From the NCBI RefSeq assembly GCF_002159175.1, contig NZ_NFGZ01000006.1:89856-153855 (forward strand): 64,000 nucleotides of DNA. The letters run 5' to 3'. The DNA comes from Flavonifractor sp. An92 (GTDB lineage Bacteria > Bacillota > Clostridia > Oscillospirales > Oscillospiraceae). Numbering within the stretch: position 1 is the first letter of the stretch; every line of letters begins with the position of its first letter. The translations under genes were made by a program, and so were the position numbers. The notes beneath the pieces are model-generated. The model was not told the origin of the DNA. It worked only from the letters and a program-made list of their open reading frames with translations, and did no database searches. Below, in pieces: positions 1 to 7,455 of the stretch.

Positions 1-1941
1 GCCGTCGGTCAGGTTCTCGGCCAGGTTCCACACACGGTCCAGGAAGCGCTTGCAGCCCTTGACGGCGTTGTCGCTCCAGGCGGCGGCCTTCTCGAAGTCG
101 CCGATGAACATGATATACAGACGCATGGTGTCGGCGCCGTACTGAGCCACCACATCGTTGGGGTTGACCACGTTACCGCGGCTCTTGGACATCTTCTCGC
201 CGCCCTCGCCCAGGATCATGCCGTGGCTGGTGCGCTTCTTGTAGGGCTCCTTGGTGGGGACCACGCCGATGTCGTAGAGGAATTTATGCCAGAAACGGCT
301 GTACAGCAGATGCAGGGTGGTGTGCTCCATGCCGCCGTTGTACCAGTCCACGGGGGACCAGTACTTCAGGGCCTCGGGAGAGGCCAGGGCCTTGTCGTTG
401 TGGGGGTCCATATAGCGCAGGAAGTACCAGCTGGAACCAGCCCACTGGGGCATGGTGTCGGTCTCCCGCTTGGCAGGGCCGCCGCAACAGGGGCAGGTGG
501 TGTTGACCCAGTCGGTCATCTTGGAGATGGGGCTCTCGCCGTCATCGGTGGGCTCGTAGCTCTCCACGTCGGGGAGCAGCAGGGGCAGCTGATCCTCGCT
601 GATGGGCTGCCAGCCGCACTTCTCGCAATACACCATGGGGATGGGCTCGCCCCAGTAGCGCTGGCGGGAGAACACCCAGTCACGGAGCTTATAGTTGACC
701 TTGGCCTTGCCGATGCCCTTCTCCTCCAGCCACTCGGTGATGGCGGGGATGGCGTCCTTGACGGTCATGCCGTTGAGGAACTCGGAGTTGACCAGGATGC
801 CGGTCTCGTCCTTGGCGGTAAAGGCGGCCTTCTGCACGTCCTCGCCGCCGGAGACCACCTCGATGATCTCACAGCCGAACTTCTTGGCAAACTCCCAGTC
901 GCGGTCGTCGTGGGCGGGCACGGCCATGATGGCGCCGGTGCCGTAGGTGGACAGAACGTAGTCGGAGATGAAGATGGGGATCTCCTTGCCGTTGACGGGG
1001 TTGATGCCCTTCACGCCGTCCAGGCACACGCCGGTCTTTTCCTTGTTGAGCTCGGTGCGCTCCAGGTCGGACTTGGAGGCGGCGGCGGCCTGGTAGGCCT
1101 TCACGTCGTCGGCGTTCGCCAGCTTGCCGCTCTCCAGCCAGCCCTTCACCAGCTCGTGCTCGGGAGAGAGGACCATATAGGTGGCGCCGAAGAGGGTATC
1201 GGGCCGGGTGGTGAACACCACGATATCCTCGCCGGTGGTGGCCTTAAAGGTGACCTCGGCGCCGGTGGAGCGGCCGATCCAGTTCTTCTGCTGGATCTTC
1301 ACCCGCTCGATGAAGTCCAGGTCGTCCAGGTCGTCGATGAGGCGCTGGGCGTACTCGGTGATCTTGAGCATCCACTGGCTCTTCTCCTTGCGGATGACGG
1401 GGGCGCCGCAGCGCTCGCACACGCCCTCCACCACCTCTTCGTTGGCCAGGACGCACTTACAGGAGGTACACCAGTTCACGGGCATGGTGGTCTTGTAGGC
1501 CAGACCGTGCTTGTAGAGCTGGAGGAAGATCCACTGGGTCCACTTGTAGTAGCTGGGGTCGGTGGTGTTGATGACCCGGTCCCAGTCGAAGGAGTAACCC
1601 AGCATCTGCAGCTGCTTGGTGAAGTTGGCGATGTTGTCGTGGGTCACCTTGGCGGGGTGGATGTGGTTCTTGATGGCGTAGTTCTCGGTGGGCAGGCCGA
1701 AGGCGTCATAGCCCATGGGGAAGAGCACATTGTACCCGTCCATGCGGCGCTTGCGGGCCACCACGTCCATGGCGGTGTAGGGGCGGGCATGGCCCACGTG
1801 CAGGCCCTGGCCCGAGGGATAGGGGAACTCCACCAGAGCGTAGAACTTGGGCTTCTCACTGTGATCGGGGGTCTTGTAGACGCCCGTCTCCTGCCATTTC
1901 TTTTGCCACTTGGGCTCGATGCTTGCAAAATCGTACTTCAA
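1..1941 (-). CDS. leuS: Leucyl-tRNA synthetase, N-terminal part (runs off window)
   Basis: This class I synthetase charges tRNA-Leu in the cytoplasm. About 647 N-terminal residues are present and the C-terminus lies beyond the left edge. Visible class I signatures are the HIGH-type HVGHARPY near the start and KMSKSRGN close to the edge. Between them are a CX2C...CX2C zinc-type segment (WCTSCK...CERCGAP) and the CP1 editing domain with [13 protein letters not shown] chose the TTG at 1941 ([12 protein letters not shown]) because AGGAAAG lies about 10 nt upstream. A GTG at 1950 is in frame but sits only 2 nt from that ribosome binding site. A strong sigma-70 promoter lies about 60 nt upstream, so the leader is too short for a T-box. 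The identity is secure; the start is moderately sure. Confidence 0.95.
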   Translation of the reverse strand, partial: MKYDFASIEPKWQKKWQETGVYKTPDHSEKPKFYALVEFPYPSGQGLHVGHARPYTAMDVVARKRRMDGYNVLFPMGYDAFGLPTENYAIKNHIHPAKVTHDNIANFTKQLQMLGYSFDWDRVINTTDPSYYKWTQWIFLQLYKHGLAYKTTMPVNWCTSCKCVLANEEVVEGVCERCGAPVIRKEKSQWMLKITEYAQRLIDDLDDLDFIERVKIQQKNWIGRSTGAEVTFKATTGEDIVVFTTRPDTLFGATYMVLSPEHELVKGWLESGKLANADDVKAYQAAAASKSDLERTELNKEKTGVCLDGVKGINPVNGKEIPIFISDYVLSTYGTGAIMAVPAHDDRDWEFAKKFGCEIIEVVSGGEDVQKAAFTAKDETGILVNSEFLNGMTVKDAIPAITEWLEEKGIGKAKVNYKLRDWVFSRQRYWGEPIPMVYCEKCGWQPISEDQLPLLLPDVESYEPTDDGESPISKMTDWVNTTCPCCGGPAKRETDTMPQWAGSSWYFLRYMDPHNDKALASPEALKYWSPVDWYNGGMEHTTLHLLYSRFWHKFLYDIGVVPTKEPYKKRTSHGMILGEGGEKMSKSRGNVVNPNDVVAQYGADTMRLYIMFIGDFEKAAAWSDNAVKGCKRFLDRVWNLAENLTDG

Positions 1942-2002
1942 ATCTCTCACGCTTTCCTATGATATCATAGCAGACCGCGGCGGCCTTGGTTCAATCTGTC
2001 AT

Positions 2003-2031
2003 ATTATACTGGAAAAGTGACCAGATTTCAA
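2003..2031 (-). promoter_or_regulatory. Sigma-70 promoter of leuS
   Basis: Reading the minus strand, TTGAAA (2026-2031) and TATAAT (2003-2008) are separated by exactly 17 nt. The start codon of leuS follows about 60 nt downstream. Confidence 0.75.
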
Positions 2032-2044
2032 GAGGTTCCACAGG

Positions 2045-2086
2045 AAAGAGCGGTGCCCGCCGCATATTCGGCAGGCACCGCTCTTT
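2045..2086 (-). terminator. Hairpin terminator after the first DUF4179 gene
   Basis: AAAGAGCGGTGCC pairs with GGCACCGCTCTTT around a GC-rich loop. It lies directly after the stop codon at 2096 and before the leuS promoter. The trailing T-run is short. Confidence 0.6.
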
Positions 2087-2095
2087 GGTTTTCTT

Positions 2096-3502
2096 TCAGT
2101 CGGTCAATGGGAGTAGAACGCCCGTCCCCTCCTCCGGCACATAGGTCTCCACATAGAGCTCCAACCCGGCCAGCTCTTCCGCCTGTGCCTGTCCCGCCTC
2201 ATCCAGGGACCAGGTGATGGTGACGCTGCCGTCCCGCCAATCGGTGAAGCTGTTCTGGTAGATGTCGGGGGCTCCGTCGCCGTAGAACAGCTTCCCGCTC
2301 CCCTCTTCCTGAGAATCATCCGGCTCGGCTGCACGGCTCAGGAAGTAGGCCACGCTGCCGCAGTAGCCGGTGCTGCCCACCACGCCGTCCGGCTCCATCC
2401 GGAGGGTCATCTGCCCCTCCTCCACCGTGAAGGACGCGAAGGTGTAACCACCTTTCCCCTGCCAGGGCAGGTCCTCCAGATTTATGGTGACAAACTCGCC
2501 CTCCAGCTCCGCCGGCAGCAGCTCCAGCGTCTCCGCGTCCTCCAGGCCGTAGAGAAGGTAGGACTCCTCCCAGGCCGTACCGTCCTCCGACAGCGCCGAG
2601 GTCAGCACGTCGTAGGGGTAGTACCTGCCATCCTCATCCCGAACCACGAACCAGCCCAGGCCACCCCACAGGTCCGGCTCCGCCCGGTATTCCTCGGGCA
2701 CCGCCACCCGGGCCCGCAGCACCGTGCCCAGAGGAGAGATCGTGACACTCAAGGATTCTACCTGCCGCTCCCCCAGCGCCGCCGGTGCGGAGAGGGTATC
2801 AGTCCACGCCTCCAGTGGCTCAGCCTCCAGGGCAAAGCTCCACCGCCCGGTCTCCGCCCGTTCCAATCCGCCATCCCAGTCCGTTAGTGGGGCCTCCGCC
2901 CTCAGGGTGACGGTCTCTCCGTCCACCAGGGCCCCGGCCCGGTTCAGTGGCAGCCGGGCCATGCCCACCAGGGTGTTGGCATTCAGCAGGTACTGCTGCC
3001 CGTCCTGTCCGCCGGTCAGTGTTTCCCCGTCCGCCTCCAGGGTGAAGGTGGGCTCCAGGCCCATGGCCTGCCAGAGGTCGGGCGCGTCCGGCGAGATGGG
3101 CAGGTGCTCCCGCTGGGACCAGGCCTCCATAGGCTTGGCCGTATGGAGGGTGTAGAACACGGTGCAAAAATTTTCGTCCATGGCCGTGTACTCGATGGTC
3201 AGAGTGTCCCCGTTGTCCGCCGTGTCGGACAGGTCAACCCGACGGGCGTACTCCTCATATAAGGCCGCCTGACCCAGGAACTGATACTCCTCTCTGCCCT
3301 TCAGGAAGTCCAGCGCACCGGTGACATAGGCCGCCGCGGTGGCCGCCAGCAGCGCACAGGCCACGGCCGCCACCAGTACCGTCCGCCCCGCCCGGCGGGC
3401 CTTCCGCACCGGCTGGGCCGCCATGAGCCCGGCCAGCTGTTCCTTCTGATGCTCGCTCAGTTTCACCGCGTCCATCTCCTTTCGGTAGTCATCTCGAAAC
3501 AT
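2096..3502 (-). CDS. Membrane-anchored DUF4179-type protein, probable ECF partner
   Basis: This 468-residue protein has a short cytoplasmic N-terminus, one transmembrane segment at about residues 41-60 and a large extracytoplasmic region of beta-rich sequence without cysteine motifs. The layout matches DUF4179 proteins, which commonly sit next to ECF sigma factors and may act as anti-sigma or co-sensor proteins; that role is inferred here. I took the ATG at 3502, which has GGAGGG 8 nt upstream, rather than the in-frame GTG at 3511. The gene overlaps the end of the sigma factor gene by 14 nt, so translation is probably coupled. A paralogous pair lies directly upstream (4096-5549). No zinc anti-sigma motif (HX3CX2C) is visible. 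Confidence 0.7.
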   Translation of the reverse strand: MFRDDYRKEMDAVKLSEHQKEQLAGLMAAQPVRKARRAGRTVLVAAVACALLAATAAAYVTGALDFLKGREEYQFLGQAALYEEYARRVDLSDTADNGDTLTIEYTAMDENFCTVFYTLHTAKPMEAWSQREHLPISPDAPDLWQAMGLEPTFTLEADGETLTGGQDGQQYLLNANTLVGMARLPLNRAGALVDGETVTLRAEAPLTDWDGGLERAETGRWSFALEAEPLEAWTDTLSAPAALGERQVESLSVTISPLGTVLRARVAVPEEYRAEPDLWGGLGWFVVRDEDGRYYPYDVLTSALSEDGTAWEESYLLYGLEDAETLELLPAELEGEFVTINLEDLPWQGKGGYTFASFTVEEGQMTLRMEPDGVVGSTGYCGSVAYFLSRAAEPDDSQEEGSGKLFYGDGAPDIYQNSFTDWRDGSVTITWSLDEAGQAQAEELAGLELYVETYVPEEGTGVLLPLTD

Positions 3503-3977
3503 CCGTCTCACCCTCCTCGTCCAACAGCTCCCGCAGCATCCCCCGGGCCCGGCTCAGGCGGGTGCGCACCGCCCCCTCGCTCTTGCCCAGGGCGGCGGCG
3601 ATCTCCGCCACGCTCAGCTCCTCATAGTAGAAAAGGTGTACCACCGTCCGGTACCGCTCCGGCAGGGCCAGCACCGCCTCCAGCACGCCATTTTCCTCCG
3701 GCTCCGGGCTGATGAGGCCGTCCGCCTCCTCCAGCGGGCGGTGCCGTTTTCGCCATGGAGAGCGGAACAGGTCCCCGGCACAGTTGGCCGTCACCCGCAG
3801 CAGCCACGCCTTCTGGTGCTCCTCGTCCCGGAAGGCCGGGGCGGCGCGCACCAGGCGGAGAAAGACCTCCTGGGTCACGTCCTCCGCGTCATCCCTCCGG
3901 CCCGTCCGGGCGTAGGCCAGACGGTACACCATGGAGCCGTACCGCTCCACCACCTGCCGGGCCTCCTCTCGGTCCAT
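3489..3977 (-). CDS. ECF-type RNA polymerase sigma factor (copy 1)
   Basis: This 162-residue protein has sigma region 2 (RLAYARTGRRDDAEDVTQEVFLRL) near residues 20-45. Region 4 has the helix-turn-helix ELSVAEIAAALGKSEGAVRTRLSRAR near the C-terminus. There is no region 1 or 3, as is usual for ECF factors. ECF factors direct RNA polymerase to stress or envelope regulons and usually to their own promoter. The ATG at 3977 has AAGGAGG 8 nt upstream and is preferred over the GTG at 3986. It is followed by an overlapping DUF4179 gene. An ECF-like promoter lies about 31 nt upstream of the start. Confidence 0.88.
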   Translation of the reverse strand: MDREEARQVVERYGSMVYRLAYARTGRRDDAEDVTQEVFLRLVRAAPAFRDEEHQKAWLLRVTANCAGDLFRSPWRKRHRPLEEADGLISPEPEENGVLEAVLALPERYRTVVHLFYYEELSVAEIAAALGKSEGAVRTRLSRARGMLRELLDEEGETDVSR

Positions 3978-4007
3978 CGCCGTCACCTCCTTGTCCCTTC
4001 TACTCTA

Positions 4008-4035
4008 TACACGTTCCGCCTCTCCGAAAGGTTAC
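4008..4035 (-). promoter_or_regulatory. Candidate ECF autoregulatory promoter 1
   Basis: On the minus strand GTAACC (4030-4035) is followed after 16 nt by CGTGTATAGAG (4003-4013). This resembles the ECF pattern of an AAC-containing -35 element and a CGT-type -10. The promoter of the second ECF gene has the same layout and spacing (5583-5610). Confidence 0.55.
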
Positions 4036-4046
4036 CACATCCGCAC

Positions 4047-4080
4047 AAAAAATGCGCGCCCCGCTTCTGCGGGGCGCGCA
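4047..4080 (-). terminator. Intrinsic terminator of ECF/DUF4179 module 2
   Basis: A 12-bp GC stem (TGCGCGCCCCGC with its complement, TTCT/AGAA loop) at 4053-4080 is followed on the minus strand by a run of six T. Confidence 0.85.
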
Positions 4081-4095
4081 GCCTGGGGCATGGAG

Positions 4096-5052
4096 TCAGG
4101 CGGGGAGCTCGCTGAGCCAGCGGCCCGGAGCGGCGGTGTCGTCGGCGTCCAGGGGGATGAACCAGTATTGCAGGGAGATGCCGGTGATCTCCGCCGGGTC
4201 CACCGGCTCGGCAAAGCTCCAGTAGCGGCTGACCGGTCCCTCCATTCCGTTGGTGGCACCGCCTCCCTCCCTTTCGGGATGCAGCACCGTTCCGTCGGAC
4301 AGGTGGACCGCCAAATCTCCGTCGTAACTGCCTTTCCTGGTGTAGAGCGCCGCCCCCAGCGGGGACAGCTCCAGGCGCTCCAGCGGCAGGCCGTTGACGG
4401 TGCCGCTCAGGGCAATGCTGCGCACCTCCTGCCGCTCTGGGTCGAAGGGAATGCGCCAGCTCTCCTCGCTCAATCCCTCTGAACCGGCGGCCAGATAGGG
4501 TACCACCAGCTCCAGACGGGTGTCCTCCCCGGGGATAAGTCCCCAGGTGGTGAACTCCAGAAGGGCCGTGCCGGTCTCCGGGTCATATCCTACGCAGCGG
4601 GCCTCATGGGTACAGCTGCTTAATCCACTGCCCTCTCGGAACGTCTCCGGCTGGATGACCCCAATCACATCCAGCGCTCCGCTCAGCCGGTCCCCCTCCA
4701 GGTCCCGGGCCTCGGCGTACACCTGGATCTTGGTGTGGTCGGCCAGGGCGGAGATGATCCGGATCTCGATGCCGTTTTCCACCGCAGAGGCCTCCACCGG
4801 CTTGGCGTAGTCGGTGTATTTCCCCTGTACCGCCTCCAGCATCTGCCGCAGAGTGGGGGACAGCGCCAGGGCCGACGCGATACACAGGGCGCACACCGCC
4901 GCGGCCACCAACACCGTCCGGCCCACATGTCGGGTGGGCCGGGCCTGGGCGGGCAGGCTGTCCAGTTTGTCCTTTAAACGGTCCTCAAATCCCGGCGGCA
5001 GGGGCGTCTCCTCCGTCCGGGCGCGCATTCTGAGTGTTTCCTCCAGCTTCAT
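4096..5052 (-). CDS. Membrane-anchored DUF4179-type protein, probable ECF partner (copy 2)
   Basis: This 318-residue protein has a cytoplasmic N-terminus of about 45 residues (MKLEETLRMRARTEETPLPP), one transmembrane helix at about 46-64 and an extracytoplasmic domain. It has the same architecture as the 468-residue protein at 2096-3502. The two share the motif GRTVLVAA at the membrane entry, suggesting an old duplication. The ATG at 5052 overlaps the sigma factor stop as ATGA and has GGAGGA upstream, so the pair is translationally coupled. An anti-sigma or signal-sensing role is inferred from this coupling. A strong terminator follows. Confidence 0.7.
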   Translation of the reverse strand: MKLEETLRMRARTEETPLPPGFEDRLKDKLDSLPAQARPTRHVGRTVLVAAAVCALCIASALALSPTLRQMLEAVQGKYTDYAKPVEASAVENGIEIRIISALADHTKIQVYAEARDLEGDRLSGALDVIGVIQPETFREGSGLSSCTHEARCVGYDPETGTALLEFTTWGLIPGEDTRLELVVPYLAAGSEGLSEESWRIPFDPERQEVRSIALSGTVNGLPLERLELSPLGAALYTRKGSYDGDLAVHLSDGTVLHPEREGGGATNGMEGPVSRYWSFAEPVDPAEITGISLQYWFIPLDADDTAAPGRWLSELPA

Positions 5053-5549
5053 GGGGATTCCTCCTCTCCCAGCATGGTGCGCAGCTTCTCCCGGGCCCGG
5101 CTGAGCCGGGACTTCACGGTCCCCTGAGGGACGTGGAGCTGGCGGGCGATCTGCGCCACCGTCCAATCCTCATAATAAAAGAGGGTCACCACGCTCCGCT
5201 GCTCCTCCGGCAGGCGGCACACCGCGTCCCACAGGGTGGGGGCCGGGTCGTGGTACTCCCCCGCCACCTCTTCCAGGTCCTCCAGGCAGGTCACCCGCCC
5301 GGCGCGGCGGTGCTGGGCCCGGGCGCAGTTCACCGTGATCTTCACCAGCCAGGCCCGGGCCGCATTTTGGTCCCGCAGCCTGGGAAAGGCCTGCCAGGCC
5401 AGCAGCACCGCCTCTCCCACCGCGTCCTCGGCGTCGGCGTCGCTGGGCAGAAGAGACCGGGCGGCCCGGTACATGGCCCGGCTGTGCTCGGTCACCAGGG
5501 CGGCGAAGGCCAGCCGGCGCTCCGGCGCGGTGATCTGTTGTTCCTTCAT
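5049..5549 (-). CDS. ECF-type RNA polymerase sigma factor (copy 2)
   Basis: This 166-residue ECF factor has region 2 (DADAEDAVGEAVLLAWQAFPRL) and region 4 (WTVAQIARQLHVPQGTVKSRLSRAREKL). It shares the HLFYYE/TLFYYE segment before the region 4 helix with copy 1 but is otherwise clearly diverged. The ATG at 5549 has GAGG 8 nt upstream; the GTG at 5558 is a less likely start. It ends in an ATGA overlap with its DUF4179 partner. Its own ECF-like promoter lies upstream at 5583-5610. Confidence 0.88.
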   Translation of the reverse strand: MKEQQITAPERRLAFAALVTEHSRAMYRAARSLLPSDADAEDAVGEAVLLAWQAFPRLRDQNAARAWLVKITVNCARAQHRRAGRVTCLEDLEEVAGEYHDPAPTLWDAVCRLPEEQRSVVTLFYYEDWTVAQIARQLHVPQGTVKSRLSRAREKLRTMLGEEESP

Positions 5550-5582
5550 GGCACTCACCTCATCTTTTGTCCGGACACTTTA

Positions 5583-5610
5583 TAGATGCACCAGCGCGCC
5601 GCCCGGTTCC
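5583..5610 (-). promoter_or_regulatory. Candidate ECF autoregulatory promoter 2
   Basis: On the minus strand GGAACC (5605-5610) is followed after 16 nt by CATCTATAAAG. Spacing and sequence match promoter 1 (4008-4035), and the site lies about 33 nt upstream of the sigma gene. Confidence 0.55.
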
Positions 5611-5671
5611 ATCCCTCTTTTCTTTTTTTCGCCGCTCTGGTAGAATGGGCCTAACGAAAGGAGGGAGCGCC

Positions 5672-5887
5672 ATGGGCGATGTGGTATGGCTCTTTGACGG
5701 GCCCGACGGGTCGGACCCCGACCGGGAGCAGCTCCTGGCCGCGGTGGAGTTTCTGCGGGCTGAGCTGGCACGGCTGGACGAAGAGGAACCGGAGGACATG
5801 GAGAGCGAAGCGTATGAGCAGTGGGGCGACCGGCACGAGGAACTGGAGGACCGGCTGGACGACCTGATGGACCAGCTGGACGAGTAA
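5672..5887 (+). CDS. Small acidic hypothetical protein
   Basis: This 71-residue protein is very rich in Glu and Asp and predicted to be mostly helical, with heptad-like leucines (LRAELARLDEEE, DRLDDLMDQLDE). It has no signal peptide, membrane helix or catalytic motif. The ATG at 5672 follows AAAGGAGGGAG. It is the first gene of a likely unit with yaaA (22 nt gap) and bcp. A TAGAAT -10-like sequence at 5641 could be its promoter. I do not recognise the family and cannot assign a function. Confidence 0.65.
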   Translation: MGDVVWLFDGPDGSDPDREQLLAAVEFLRAELARLDEEEPEDMESEAYEQWGDRHEELEDRLDDLMDQLDE

Positions 5888-5909
5888 ACGGTGGATCGGA
5901 GGAACTTCC

Positions 5910-6659
5910 ATGCGCATCATCATCTCACCCGCCAAGAAAATGAACCGGGACACGGACAGCTTTGCCCCGGAGGGGCTGCCCGCCTTCCTGCCGGAGACCC
6001 GGCGGGTCCTCTCCGCGCTGGAGGCCCTCTCTCCCGCACAGCTCCAGACCCTGTGGAAGTGCAGCGACGCCATCGCCCGGGAAAACGTGGAGCGGCTGCG
6101 GACCATGGACCTGGAGCGCGGCCTGACACCCGCTCTCTTCGCCTATGAGGGCATCCAGTACCAGTATCTGGCCCCCGGCGTGCTGGAGCGTGAGGCGCTG
6201 GACTATGTAAAGGAGCATCTGCGCATCCTCTCCGGGTTCTACGGCCTGCTGCGGCCCATGGACGGGGTGACCCCTTACCGCCTGGAGATGCAAGCAAAGC
6301 TGGCGGTGGACGGCTGCCGGGATCTGTACGCCTTCTGGGGCGAGCGGCTGGCGCTGGCCCTGGCGGCTGAGACCGATCTGGTGCTGGACCTGGCCTCCAA
6401 GGAGTACAGCCGCGCGGTACTCCCCCACCTGCCCCCCTCCGTCCGGCACATCACCTGTGTCTTTGGCGAGGAGAAGGACGGCCGGGTGGTGGAAAAGGGG
6501 ACCATGTGCAAAATGGCCCGGGGGCGCATGGTGCGCTGGCTGGCCCAGTGCGGCGGCTCCGGAGTGGAGGACATCCAGAGCTTTTGTGAGCTGAGTTTTT
6601 CCTTCTCCCCCGCTCGCTCTACTTCAACTGAATTTGTATTCCTGAAAGGAGAATCCTGA
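5910..6659 (+). CDS. yaaA: Peroxide stress protein YaaA (DUF328)
   Basis: The 249-residue product has the family N-terminus [11 protein letters not shown] and the C-terminal [14 protein letters not shown]. In E. coli, YaaA lowers intracellular free iron during hydrogen peroxide stress, limiting Fenton damage to DNA and proteins. GGAGGAACTTCC precedes the ATG. The stop codon is one base before bcp, so the two are cotranscribed. This gives a peroxide-protection pair of iron control plus a peroxidase, which makes sense in an anaerobe. Confidence 0.92.
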   Translation: MRIIISPAKKMNRDTDSFAPEGLPAFLPETRRVLSALEALSPAQLQTLWKCSDAIARENVERLRTMDLERGLTPALFAYEGIQYQYLAPGVLEREALDYVKEHLRILSGFYGLLRPMDGVTPYRLEMQAKLAVDGCRDLYAFWGERLALALAAETDLVLDLASKEYSRAVLPHLPPSVRHITCVFGEEKDGRVVEKGTMCKMARGRMVRWLAQCGGSGVEDIQSFCELSFSFSPARSTSTEFVFLKGES

Positions 6660-6660
6660 T

Positions 6661-7125
6661 ATGCTGGAAATCGGAACAAAAGCGCCGGACTTCACCCTGC
6701 CGGACCAGGACGGGAACCCGGTGTCTCTGTCGGACTTTCGCGGAAAGACCGTGGTGCTCTACTTCTACCCCCGGGACAACACCCCCGGCTGCAGCCGTCA
6801 GGCCTGCGCCTTCGCCCAGGCTTTTGCGGACTTTCAGGCCCTGGACGCGGTGGTTCTGGGCGTGAGCAAGGACTCCACCGCCTCCCACCAGAAATTCGCC
6901 GCCAAGTACGACCTGCCCTTCCGGCTTCTGTCTGACCCGGAGCTCACCACCCTCCAGGCCTACGGCGTCTGGCAGGAGAAGAAGCTCTACGGCAAGACCT
7001 CCATGGGCGTGGTGCGCTCCACCTACGTCATCGACGGCGACGGCATCATCCGCCACGCCATGCCCAAGGTGAAGCCGGACGCCAATGCCGGCGATGTTCT
7101 GGCGCTTCTGAAACAGCCCGAATAA
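6661..7125 (+). CDS. bcp: Thioredoxin-dependent peroxiredoxin, Bcp/PrxQ type
   Basis: This 154-residue thioredoxin-fold peroxidase reduces hydrogen peroxide and organic peroxides using thioredoxin. The peroxidatic cysteine is C44 in [10 protein letters not shown] and the resolving cysteine is C49 four residues on, the usual PrxQ helix arrangement. The PxxxT/S region (YPRDNTPGC) and the later conserved Arg ([10 protein letters not shown]) are present. It starts one base after yaaA and is followed by a perfect terminator. Confidence 0.94.
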   Translation: MLEIGTKAPDFTLPDQDGNPVSLSDFRGKTVVLYFYPRDNTPGCSRQACAFAQAFADFQALDAVVLGVSKDSTASHQKFAAKYDLPFRLLSDPELTTLQAYGVWQEKKLYGKTSMGVVRSTYVIDGDGIIRHAMPKVKPDANAGDVLALLKQPE

Positions 7126-7142
7126 GTGCCCACACACCCTCG

Positions 7143-7178
7143 CGCGGACACCAGATCTGGTGTCCGCGTTTTTTATTT
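7143..7178 (+). terminator. Intrinsic terminator of the yaaA-bcp unit
   Basis: A 26-nt perfect inverted repeat (7143-7168, arms CGCGGACACCAGA/TCTGGTGTCCGCG) is followed by TTTTTTATTTT. Confidence 0.92.
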
Positions 7179-7455
7179 TCTGTCAGTCACCCAAACCAAA
7201 ATATGAGATTATTTGACAATTCTTTTGGCAATTATGTACAGTATTTTAAATATTTTTTCATCTAAAACATGCAATGAAAATAAATTTCATCGGTGCTACA
7301 ATAGAATCAACGCAGTTCGCCGGCGGACAGAATCCGTCGGAAAAGCCCGTCAACCGGAGTACGTCCATCCGGAATCTGGTCAAAAAGGAGGGTATACACT
7401 GTCAAAAGATACTCTGTTGGACGACAGATGTTCACATCAGAGAAAGGAAGATTCT
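7179..7455 (+). promoter_or_regulatory. Promoter and long leader of the sialidase gene
   Basis: This AT-rich stretch holds TTGACA (7213-7218) and, 18 nt on, TACAGT (7237-7242), a plausible sigma-70 promoter. It would leave a leader of roughly 200 nt. The leader contains a small hairpin (CCGGCGGA/TCCGTCGG, about 7319-7340). I recognise no riboswitch family in it. The ribosome binding site AAAGGAAG precedes the ATG at 7456. Confidence 0.4.

Noticed and set aside
223..1962. Long plus-strand frame of 579 codons opposite leuS
   Set aside because: It is the shadow of leuS: low-complexity Gly/Val/Leu/His translation with no domain, and the minus strand encodes clear synthetase motifs.
1942..2040. 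Possible T-box leader for leuS
   Set aside because: The promoter lies only about 60 nt from the start codon, leaving no room, and no T-box sequence is present.
7250..7455. Known riboswitch in the sialidase leader (cyclic di-GMP, TPP, cobalamin types considered)
   Set aside because: None of the conserved core sequences of those classes could be found by eye.
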